The translations under genes were made by a program, and so were the position numbers. The notes under the pieces are model-generated. The model did not search any database. It saw only the letters and a program-made list of their open reading frames with translations, and was not told where the DNA came from. Positions 1 through 6,338 of a stretch of DNA of 7,476 nucleotides are shown piece by piece. The DNA is from Myxococcales bacterium (GTDB lineage Bacteria > Myxococcota_A > UBA9160 > JALSIO01): contig JALSIO010000818.1 of the NCBI GenBank assembly GCA_026989995.1, positions 1 to 7,476 of the forward strand, read 5' to 3'. Numbering within the stretch: position 1 is the stretch's first letter; each line of letters begins with the position of its first letter.

Positions 1-180
1 CCTCCTGGCCCGAGGTCGCTGGTGCCGCCGGGCAGCGTCGACCGGGTGCCGTCCGACTGCGGTGTCGACCTGGTCCGGGAGCGGGACAAGGAGCAGCTGG
101 CGCGGGAGATCTTCCGGGTGCTGCGGCCCGGGGGGGCGATTTCCGACCTCGTTGGCGACCGTCCGGTTCCGGACCGGATG
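1..180 (+). pseudogene. arsM: Arsenite methyltransferase (ArsM) fragment, runs off left edge and is fused to an arsS remnant
   Basis: The plus-strand frame is open from base 1 and reads as the middle of an ArsM-type As(III) S-adenosylmethionine methyltransferase. Visible are GSVDRVPSDCGVDLV (the family's block with a conserved Cys, usually like SNCVLNLV), then EIFRVLRPGG and AISDLVGDRPVP, matching the family's RVLRPGG-ISDIV-D--VP stretch. About two residues are missing after the double Gly. The ArsM match stops near base 172-180; the family's following region with its second conserved Cys is absent, and the frame continues directly into ArsS-like sequence. The SAM-binding N-terminus would lie left of the window and cannot be judged. 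ArsM methylates arsenite, and arsM and arsS occur side by side in arsenosugar-type loci (family knowledge). A deletion across such a pair would give this chimera (inference). The family call rests on remembered motifs. Confidence 0.68.
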
Positions 181-641
181 AAGCTCGTCTACGACCGCCA
201 GGGGCCCGCCCCGCCTCCGCCCCAGGCGGCGTTGGAGGCCTGCTACCGCGAGGAGCTCCGCCAGCTCTTGAGCTCCGCCAGCTCTTCGGCATCGAGTTCC
301 ACCGCCTGCTCACCTGCGCCACCATGCCGATCCGCCGCTTCGCGCGGGCGCTCCGGCGGACCGGATCCTGGGAGCGCTGCCCGAGGCTGCTGGTGAACCA
401 CTTCAACCCGAAGACGGTGCCGGAACGGATGTGCCGGAGTCTGCTGTCGGTGGACCACGCCGGGCGTCTTTTCGATTGCGACTTCAACCAGGCGCTCCGG
501 ATCCGGCTTTCCGGACCGGAGCGCACCGTCTTCGACCTCGACGGCCTGGCAGCCCTCGAGGGCCGTCCCAGCAACACCGACCCGTACTGCTTCGGCTGCA
601 CGGTGGGCGCGGGGTCGAGCTGCGGCGGTGCGCTCGCCTGA
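178..641 (+). pseudogene. arsS: ArsS (arsenosugar radical SAM protein) C-terminal remnant, frameshifted
   Basis: Two plus-strand frames together give a continuous ArsS C-terminal region (DUF3641 type). The first gives KLVYDRQGPAPPPPQ and YREELRQL; after a frame change at a tandem duplication (253-286) the second continues FGIEFHRLLTCATMPIRRF, then NHFNP, MCRSLLSV, RLFDCDFNQ and finally CFGCTVGAGSSCGG before TGA at 639-641. These are hallmark family motifs (LVYNP, LPPPQ, FGI-F-RL-T--NMPI, MCR, DCDFNQ, C-GCT-G-GSSCGG), and all Cys of the C-terminal block remain. Without the extra 17 bp, the stretch from the ATG at 178 would encode about 148 residues; full ArsS proteins are around twice that. 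The N-terminal radical SAM domain with its CxxxCxxC cluster is missing, so the remnant cannot act as an ArsS enzyme. ArsS is implicated in forming the arsenosugar precursor from methylated arsenic (family knowledge). No ribosome-binding site for a separate start is evident. Confidence 0.85.
253..286 (+). repeat. Perfect 17-bp tandem duplication inside the arsS remnant
   Basis: The 17-mer GAGCTCCGCCAGCTCTT is present twice in direct succession, at 253-269 and 270-286, without mismatch. Because 17 is not a multiple of three, the second copy shifts the reading frame. Deleting either copy joins YREELRQL to FGIEFHRLL in one frame, exactly as the ArsS family reads. With the duplication, the first frame continues into low-complexity Ser/Ala/Arg-rich sequence and stops at 394-396. 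Confidence 0.95.
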
Positions 642-770
642 CCGCGTCGGCCCGGTCGGGTCGGCGCCGGGATTCCGGCAGGCGAGCCGGGGCGGCGTCC
701 CCGCCCACACGCCGGCGGACCGCGCCCGCCGATCGCTCCGGCCCGCCCGGCGCCCGGCGCGGGTGGAGGC
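642..770. other. Gene-free convergent gap between arsS remnant and cheA
   Basis: This very GC-rich gap separates the stop of the plus-strand arsS remnant from the stop of minus-strand cheA. It holds only short GC stems, such as CCGGC/GCCGG at 675-690 and CGGGG/CCCCG at 688-703. Neither is followed by a T tract on either strand, so no intrinsic terminator can be claimed. I see no ORF, RNA gene or repeat of note. Confidence 0.5.
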
Positions 771-3068
771 TCAGGCCGCGTCCCGGAACGCGGGTCCATC
801 GGGGCGGACCGGACGCGAACCGGCGAGGATCTCCGGGAGGCGGGCTGGATCGAGCACCAGCACGAGGGTGCCGTCTCCCATGATGGTGACCCCCCCGAGC
901 CCCGGGAGGTGCCCGAGGATGCCCGCCAGGGGCTTGACGACGATCTCCTGCTGGCCGAGGAAGGCGTCGACCACCAGCCCGAACCGGAGATCCCCCACCG
1001 AAGCGATCAGCACCGGGACGCGGCCCGTCGAATCGGTTTCCGGGATCCCGGCGTCGGGGGTACCGTCGGCCTCCCGCCCCTCCAGGAGCTCGGCCAGGCG
1101 GTAGATTGCCACCACCTCGCCGCGCAGGCAGATGGCGCGGCGCCCGTGGATGCTTCGCACCTCCGCGGGTTCGACCTTGACCGTCTCGCTGACGGCATCC
1201 ATGGGAATCGCGTACCGTTCGCTCCCGCAGGCGACCACCACCACGGTCGTGACCGCGAGCGTCAGGGGCAGCTGGATGCGGAAGCGGGTGCCCTGGCCCG
1301 GTTCCGAGCTGACGCTGATGGAACCCCCGAGCTGGGCGATGTTGTTGCGCACCACGTCCATCCCCACCCCGCGGCCCGAGATCTCGCTGACCTCCCGGGC
1401 GGTGCTGAGGCCCGGCGAGAAGACGAGCTCCAGGGCCTCGGAGGGGGAAAGGCGCCGGGCTGCCTCCGCGTCGATGGCTCCGCGTTCGAGGGCCTTGGCC
1501 ACGACCCGGTCGACGTCGATTCCGCGGCCGTCGTCCTCGACCTCGATGACCACCGAGTTTCCCTCGCGCCCTGCCCGGAGATGGAGGGTTCCCCGTTCGG
1601 ATTTTCCGACGCGGCGCCGCTCCTCCGGCGGTTCGAGTCCGTGGTCCGCAGCGTTTCGGACCAGGTGCACCAGGGGATCTCCGAGGGCCTCGGCCACCTG
1701 CTTGTCGACCTCCGCCTCCCCCCCGGTCATCTGCAGCTGGATCTCCTTGTCGAGCGTACGCGAGAGGTCCCGCACCAGGCGCGGGAACCTCTGGAAGACG
1801 GTCTGGAGGGGAACCATCCGCATCGACATGGCGTTGTCCTGGATGTCCGCGGTGATCCGGTTGACGCGATCGACGACCTCCTTGAGCTGGCGGATCTGGC
1901 CGCCACCGGTCTGCAGTTCCCGGAGGGCGTGCAGCAGCCCGTTGCGCGCGATCACCAGCTCCCCGGCGAGATTCAGGCAGCGGTCGAGCTTGGCCTGGTC
2001 CACCCGCATGGTGCGGCTCCCCGTCCCGCGGGGGCGGGTGCCAGGAGGCGGCCCGTCCCCACCCTCCCTCTCCGGCGGTGGGGAGGCGGGAGGCGGGGGT
2101 GCGGTCGGAGCTCCGCCCGCGGCCGGCGTCCCGGACCCGCTCTGCGCGGCGACCAGGCGTCGCATGAGGGGCGTCCGATCGCGGTCGACCTCCCCCTCCG
2201 ACGTGAGGCTTCCGACCATCTCGCGCAGCGCATCCGAGCTCTCGAGGAGCAGGTCGAGCACCCCGCGGTCGAGTGCGATCTCGCCGTCCCGCAGGCGGTC
2301 CAGCAGGTCCTCGAAGTGGTGTGCGAGGGCGCGGATCTGGGCGAGTCCCACGTAGTCCGCGTTGCCCTTCAGGCTGTGGACCGCTCGAAACGCCGACTCG
2401 AGGGCCTCGCCGGGGGCCTCGCCGGGTCGCAGGTCGTCCAGGGCCTCGGCCAGCGCCTGGAGCTGGTCGGCGGCTTCCTCCGAGAACTCCTCGACGAGTT
2501 CCGGCGAGCTCGCGCGCCCCGGTTCCGGCCAGTCCGCCAACGGGTCCCCGGCTCCCGGTGCGTCGGGCGGCGCGGCCGCCTCCGGTGCCGGGTCCGGCGC
2601 CGCGACCCGCGCGTCGTCGATGGCGGGAGCCGCCGACCGCTCGGGGGGGTGGTCCGGTACGCGGGCCAGCAGGCGCTGGAGGTGCTCCGCCAGTTCGCGG
2701 GCACGCGGGTCGTCGTCGTCGGAATCCGGGCGCTGGAGCCCTTCGACCATGTCGGCGAGGTGGTCCGAGGCCGCATGGAGGGCCCGGAGCACCTCCCGTT
2801 CGGGCCTCATCTGTCCCGAACGCAGCGCATCGAGGACGCCCTCCGCGCTGTGGGCGAGGGCGCCGATGGCGTCGTATCCGAGGGTCCGGGCGCAGCCCTT
2901 GACGGTGTGGATGCCGCGGAAGAGCGCGTGGATGAGATCCTCGTCGTCGGAGCCGGCTTCGAGCTCCGCCAGCCCCTGCGACAGTTCCTGGAGGTGCTCC
3001 TGGGCCTCCTCGACGAAGGCCGCCACCAACTCCGGATCGGCGGCGCCGAGCTCGTGTTCCATGCTCAC
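771..3068 (-). CDS. cheA: Chemotaxis-type histidine kinase CheA with two HPt domains
   Basis: Cytoplasmic kinase of 765 residues that, with CheW and receptors, autophosphorylates on an HPt His and passes the phosphate to receivers. Domain order: HPt1 (about 10-110; H54 in HTVKG); acidic then Pro/Ala-rich linker; HPt2 (about 188-290; H231 in HSLKG); Pro/Gly-rich linker (about 310-353); dimerisation helices (about 355-440; LDRCLNLAGELVI); HATPase (about 445-602) with N-box HLVRNAADHGLE (N472), G1 DDGRGID, F-box FSPGLST, G2 GRGVGMD and G3 GQGTRF; CheW-like regulatory domain (about 603-750). The kinase motifs look complete. No P2 (CheY/CheB-docking) domain and no fused receiver are visible; the second HPt occupies the place where P2 would be expected. 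I chose the GTG start because GGAGG lies 7 nt upstream and it overlaps the previous stop as GTGA, like the other junctions. An ATG two codons later (3062-3060) is the alternative, with 13-nt spacing. It is the last gene of the operon. Confidence 0.95.
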   Translation of the reverse strand: MSMEHELGAADPELVAAFVEEAQEHLQELSQGLAELEAGSDDEDLIHALFRGIHTVKGCARTLGYDAIGALAHSAEGVLDALRSGQMRPEREVLRALHAASDHLADMVEGLQRPDSDDDDPRARELAEHLQRLLARVPDHPPERSAAPAIDDARVAAPDPAPEAAAPPDAPGAGDPLADWPEPGRASSPELVEEFSEEAADQLQALAEALDDLRPGEAPGEALESAFRAVHSLKGNADYVGLAQIRALAHHFEDLLDRLRDGEIALDRGVLDLLLESSDALREMVGSLTSEGEVDRDRTPLMRRLVAAQSGSGTPAAGGAPTAPPPPASPPPEREGGDGPPPGTRPRGTGSRTMRVDQAKLDRCLNLAGELVIARNGLLHALRELQTGGGQIRQLKEVVDRVNRITADIQDNAMSMRMVPLQTVFQRFPRLVRDLSRTLDKEIQLQMTGGEAEVDKQVAEALGDPLVHLVRNAADHGLEPPEERRRVGKSERGTLHLRAGREGNSVVIEVEDDGRGIDVDRVVAKALERGAIDAEAARRLSPSEALELVFSPGLSTAREVSEISGRGVGMDVVRNNIAQLGGSISVSSEPGQGTRFRIQLPLTLAVTTVVVVACGSERYAIPMDAVSETVKVEPAEVRSIHGRRAICLRGEVVAIYRLAELLEGREADGTPDAGIPETDSTGRVPVLIASVGDLRFGLVVDAFLGQQEIVVKPLAGILGHLPGLGGVTIMGDGTLVLVLDPARLPEILAGSRPVRPDGPAFRDAA

Positions 3069-3463
3069 GGACTTTCCTCCCGAATCGGACCCCTCCCACC
3101 CCGTGGGGCCAGGGCTCGGCGCGCGTGCTGCACGAGCACCCGGGGATCGGCCGGCATCGGCAGGAAGAAGGTGGAGGGGTCCGGTGCGGCCGACGCACCC
3201 GTCTCTTCCTGCCGTCCGAGGATGATCACGGGGATCCCACCGCAACCCGCGAGGGCGCGAAGACGACGGGCCAGCTCCCATCCATCCACCACCGGCATGT
3301 CCAGGTCGGTGATCACGAGGTCGGCGGGGTGGTCGAGCAGGCGTTCCAGGGCCTCGCCCCCGTGGCCGGCCGCGGCCACCTGGAATCCGGCGTGCTCCAG
3401 GAGCACCGCGAGGAGGTCCCGCTGGACTTCGGAATCGTGCACGACCAGCACGCGGGCGCTCAT
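3065..3463 (-). CDS. Stand-alone CheY-like receiver with a degenerate active site
   Basis: A 132-residue single-domain protein with the receiver fold pattern: VLVVHDSE (strand 1), ADLVITDLDMPVVDGWEL (strand 3 and phosphorylation loop), IPVIILG (strand 4) and TFFLPMPAD (strand 5). The acceptor Asp is present (D53 in ITDLDMP). Three of the usual five active-site residues differ: the acidic pair is H9-D10 instead of D-D or E-D, the Thr/Ser after strand 4 is G83, and the invariant Lys before Pro is M103. In the family these residues bind Mg2+, sense phosphorylation and contact the phosphoryl group, so normal phospho-switching is doubtful (inference). There is no output domain; a 13-residue tail follows the fold. 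The start overlaps the HEAT gene stop as ATGA, with GGAGG 7 nt upstream; the stop overlaps cheA as GTGA. It probably works with CheA or the HEAT protein. Whether it is a true CheY counterpart is uncertain, so I give no symbol. Confidence 0.9.
   Translation of the reverse strand: MSARVLVVHDSEVQRDLLAVLLEHAGFQVAAAGHGGEALERLLDHPADLVITDLDMPVVDGWELARRLRALAGCGGIPVIILGRQEETGASAAPDPSTFFLPMPADPRVLVQHARRALAPRGGRGPIREESP
3076..3080 (-). promoter_or_regulatory. Ribosome-binding site that decides the cheA start
   Basis: GGAGG on the minus strand lies 7 nt before the GTG at 3068-3066 but 13 nt before the ATG at 3062-3060. The spacing, and the GTGA overlap with the upstream stop, favour GTG. The site is inside the last codons of the receiver gene. 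Confidence 0.7.
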
Positions 3464-5460
3464 GGTCGGTCCTCCCGGGCGGGGACCTCCTCGTCCCGCG
3501 CAGCGTCGACCTGCAGCGCCATCACCGTGCGGAGCGCCGTCTCCCGGACCTCCGGTTCCGGGTGGGACAGGAGGGCGCTGGCCACCGGCAGGGCCCGGGA
3601 ATCCCCCAGGGCCGCGAAGGATTCGAGAACGGCGAGCTGCACCATTGGTCCGGCGGAGGGATCCTCGGCGGCGGCGACGAGATGGGGCAGGGCGCTGGCG
3701 CCCGCGCTGCGGGCCAGGGATCGGGCCACCGCGGCGCGCACCCGCTGGTCGGGCTCGTCCTTCAGCGCGGCCACGAGTGCGGCCCGGGAAGGCTCGTCGC
3801 CGGCCCGGGCCAGCGCCTGGGCGGCGGCGCGGCGGACCTCCGCGACGGGATCCTTCAGGCAGCGGTGCAGTCCGGGCGGAACCGGGAGCGCGTCGGTCCG
3901 GGCGGCGAAGGCGTGGATGGCGGCGGCACGGACGGGGGCTTCCGGGTCCGACAGGCCCTGCAGCAGGGCCCGGGTGGCCTGCCGACCGTCCCCGGTTCCG
4001 GCAAGCGCGCGAAGGGCGCCGGCCCGGCGCGTCGGGCAGTCGTCGCCGGCCCAGGCCAGGAGGGCGGCGAGGGCGTCGGGGTGGTCGAGGGCCGCCAGGA
4101 TGCGGCTCGCGACCTCCACCACCTCGGATCCGCCCCGCCAGCTCCGGAGGCATTCGATGGTGTCGCGGGCGGGGCCCTCGGCGAGCGCCGCACCGCGCCG
4201 GAGCAGGCGTTCGAGCCCGCGGGCGGCGTGGAGCCGCACCTCGCCGTCCGCATCCTCCAGCGCCTCGATCAGGCGGGGCAGCGCGGCTTCCGGGGGGGCG
4301 GAGGCGAGCTGGCGGATCGCCACGCGCCGGAGCAGCGGCTCCGGTTCGTGGGCGAGCTCGGCCAGGGTCTCGAAGGCGCGGGAGCCTCCCAGCCGGCCCA
4401 GGAGGTCGGCGATCTCGCAGCGTCCCTCGACCGAACGCCCGCGGTCGAGGGCGAGCTCGACGAGCGGCGCGAGGTCCCGGGGAGCGATCGCCTCGAGCGC
4501 CCAGAGGGCGTGGCGCCGGAGCTCGGGGTCGTCGCGGTGGCGGTCATCGGTCAGGATCGAGGCCAGGGCGGGCACCGCGGCGGCGTCACCGAGGGATCCG
4601 AGCAGCTCGGCCGCGAGCAGCCGGACCTCGGCCTCCGGGTGGGCCAGGAGCTCCACCAGCGGCTCCGGGCGGGCCAGCGGCCGAAACGCCGACAGGGCCG
4701 CGCCGCCGCCGCGCTCGACGATGGCTGCGATGGCGCGGAGGGCGGCTGCCCGCGCCCGGCTGCTGGGCGATTCCAGGATTGGCAAGAGCTCCGGCAGCAG
4801 ATCCGGGGCGCCGATCCGCGCGGCGGCCTCGGTGGCCGCCAGGCGCACCAGGGGCTCCGGGTCCCGCAGGGCGCGGGCGACGTGACGGCACACCGCGGGG
4901 CCGGCTCCGGACAGGGCCGTGCAGGCTGCGGCGCGCTGCCAGGCGGAGCCGTCGAGCAGCGAGCGGAGCCGCGCATCCACCTTCAGGTGACCGACGCGCT
5001 GGAGGGACTCGGCGGCGGCCATCGCCACCTGGGGATCCGGGTCGGCCAGGCGCTGCTGGAGCTCGGGGGCCGAGGCCGCGGTGCCGACGCGCCCGAGGAG
5101 CTCCGCGCCGATGCGCCGCAGGGTCGGACCGGCGTCGCCCAGAAGCTCCCGCGCCGGCGCTTCTGCGGGAGGGCCCACCGAGGCCAGGACTTGCGTGGCC
5201 GCCGACCGCGTCGCCGGCGACGCGGTCGCGATCCTTGGAACCACCGACTGCGCCACCTCGGTGGGGTGGGTGGTGGCCAGCCACCCGAGGGCGGCGACCA
5301 CGGCCTCCCGGACGGGCGAGTCGGGATCCGCCAGCCGCTCCGCCAGCGGCTCGATCGCGGCCGGGTCCCCCCGGGCGCCGAGCGCCTCGGCGGCACGTCG
5401 CCGCTGCTCGGGGTCGACCGAATCCAGCGCCTTCAGCCATCGGCCGATCGGCTCCGTCAT
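3460..5460 (-). CDS. Large all-HEAT-repeat protein in the che operon
   Basis: A 666-residue protein built almost end to end (about residues 5-650) from HEAT repeats of the HEAT_2/PBS-lyase-like class, about 31 residues each; I count roughly 20 by eye. The recurrent pattern is a helix ending in L, then D/HPEPEVR, then AAxALGxLG, for example LADPDSPVREAVVAALG near the start and LSHPEPEVRETALRTV near the end. There is no signal peptide, membrane segment or recognisable catalytic domain, so it should be a cytoplasmic superhelical scaffold for protein binding. The C-terminal tail (about 650-666) is acidic. It begins at ATG overlapping the cheR stop as ATGA, with a GGAGGAGGG ribosome-binding site at 5468-5476, and ends overlapping the receiver gene by 4 bp. 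HEAT-repeat proteins are known beside some alternative chemosensory clusters, but no function can be assigned. Its place suggests a partner among CheR, CheA, the receiver or receptors (inference). Confidence 0.93.
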   Translation of the reverse strand: MTEPIGRWLKALDSVDPEQRRRAAEALGARGDPAAIEPLAERLADPDSPVREAVVAALGWLATTHPTEVAQSVVPRIATASPATRSAATQVLASVGPPAEAPARELLGDAGPTLRRIGAELLGRVGTAASAPELQQRLADPDPQVAMAAAESLQRVGHLKVDARLRSLLDGSAWQRAAACTALSGAGPAVCRHVARALRDPEPLVRLAATEAAARIGAPDLLPELLPILESPSSRARAAALRAIAAIVERGGGAALSAFRPLARPEPLVELLAHPEAEVRLLAAELLGSLGDAAAVPALASILTDDRHRDDPELRRHALWALEAIAPRDLAPLVELALDRGRSVEGRCEIADLLGRLGGSRAFETLAELAHEPEPLLRRVAIRQLASAPPEAALPRLIEALEDADGEVRLHAARGLERLLRRGAALAEGPARDTIECLRSWRGGSEVVEVASRILAALDHPDALAALLAWAGDDCPTRRAGALRALAGTGDGRQATRALLQGLSDPEAPVRAAAIHAFAARTDALPVPPGLHRCLKDPVAEVRRAAAQALARAGDEPSRAALVAALKDEPDQRVRAAVARSLARSAGASALPHLVAAAEDPSAGPMVQLAVLESFAALGDSRALPVASALLSHPEPEVRETALRTVMALQVDAARDEEVPAREDRP

Positions 5461-6338
5461 CGGGCTGCCCTCCTCCGGTGAGCGGGAACCCCCTCCTCCT
5501 TCTCGAGGGGCTTCCGGTAGGCGATCTCTCCCTCGACACGCTGCATTTCGAAGGCGTCGGAGATCCGGGCCACGGATTCGGAGTGCCCCAGGAAGAGATA
5601 CCCGCCGGGATGGAGCGCGTCGTAGAAGTGGGAGAGCACCCGCCGGCGGGCCGCGTCGTCGAAGTAGATGAGCACATTGCGGCAGAAGGTCGTGTCCATC
5701 CCGCGGATGCGCTCCATGGCCGGATCGTCGAGGAGGTTGAGCTGCTCGAACCGGACCAGACTCCGGATCTCGTCCCGCACCCGGAAACCGCCGTCGACGC
5801 GGTCGAAATACGCCTCCAGGTAGGGCTGGGGGACGTCCTTGACGGCTCTGCGCCCGTAGGTCGCCCGGCGGGCCGTCGAGAGAACCCGGCGGTCGATGTC
5901 GGTGCCCAGGACCTCGACGCGCCAGTCCTCGAAGTCGTCGAGGCAGGCCCGCAGGATGATGGCGAGGGTGTAGGCTTCATCGCCGGTGGAGCAGGCGGCG
6001 CTCCAGAGGCGGAGCCGCCGGTCTCCGGCCTCGCGCTTGCGGTCGGCGAGCTCCGGAAGGAGGTGGTTGGCGAAGAGCGCGAGCTGGTCGTATTCGCGGA
6101 AGAAGTAGGTCTCGTTGGTGGTGAGCAGCTCGACGAGGGTCTGGAATTCCGACCCCTCGGGGTCGGCGTAGCGCAGGTGGCGCAGGTATTCGACCGGGCC
6201 TTCGAGGTCGAGCTCGGCGAGTCGACGCGCGACGCGGCTGGCCACGAACGCGCGCTTCCGGTCGTCGAAGGCGATCCCGGTGCGGCGGTAGACGAGGTCG
6301 CGGATCGCTTCGAAGACCTCCGGATCGAGCCCGGTCAC
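5457..6338 (-). CDS. cheR: Chemoreceptor glutamate methyltransferase CheR
   Basis: A 293-residue cytoplasmic S-adenosylmethionine-dependent methyltransferase, close to the usual CheR length. It methylates Glu side chains of methyl-accepting chemoreceptors and so drives adaptation opposite CheB. The N-terminal helical domain (about 1-75) ends in LLTTNETYFFRE, the CheR signature. The SAM-binding core follows: WSAACSTGDEAYTLA (about 112-126), VEVLGTDID (about 141-149), FCRNVLIYF (about 218-226) and LFLGHSES (about 248-255). No C-terminal TPR extension is present; the last 15 or so residues are a basic tail. The start is GTG, overlapping the cheB stop as GTGA, with GGAGG 7 nt upstream at 6346-6350. 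No near alternative start keeps the full N-terminal helix. The stop overlaps the HEAT gene as ATGA. Placement right after cheB fits an adaptation pair made in fixed ratio. Confidence 0.96.
   Translation of the reverse strand: MTGLDPEVFEAIRDLVYRRTGIAFDDRKRAFVASRVARRLAELDLEGPVEYLRHLRYADPEGSEFQTLVELLTTNETYFFREYDQLALFANHLLPELADRKREAGDRRLRLWSAACSTGDEAYTLAIILRACLDDFEDWRVEVLGTDIDRRVLSTARRATYGRRAVKDVPQPYLEAYFDRVDGGFRVRDEIRSLVRFEQLNLLDDPAMERIRGMDTTFCRNVLIYFDDAARRRVLSHFYDALHPGGYLFLGHSESVARISDAFEMQRVEGEIAYRKPLEKEEGVPAHRRRAAR

Noticed and set aside
675..703. GC hairpins as a bidirectional terminator between arsS and cheA
   Set aside because: Stems are only 5 bp, loops 6 bases, and no T tract follows on either strand; such pairs arise by chance in GC-rich DNA.
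243..710. A minus-strand ORF opposite the arsS remnant
   Set aside because: No recognisable motifs and a biased composition; the plus strand carries clear ArsS motifs in the same place.
484..3198. A 904-codon minus-strand ORF overlapping cheA in another frame
   Set aside because: It is a Gly/Arg/Pro-rich frame shadow of cheA, which has unmistakable kinase motifs in its own frame.
3069..3281. A longer cheA start reaching up to 3281
   Set aside because: The extra 71 residues overlap the receiver gene in another frame, do not resemble an HPt domain, and have no better ribosome-binding site than the GTG at 3068.
3464..4153. A longer N-terminus for the receiver gene, extending to 4153
   Set aside because: The extension is Arg/Pro/Gly-rich shadow of the HEAT gene. 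The receiver fold begins directly after the ATG at 3463, which has its own ribosome-binding site.
3460..5460. CRISPR-like or DNA-level repeat array, suggested by recurrent GC words in the HEAT gene
   Set aside because: The periodicity is at the protein level (about 31 residues), with diverged DNA; there are no identical repeats with unique spacers.
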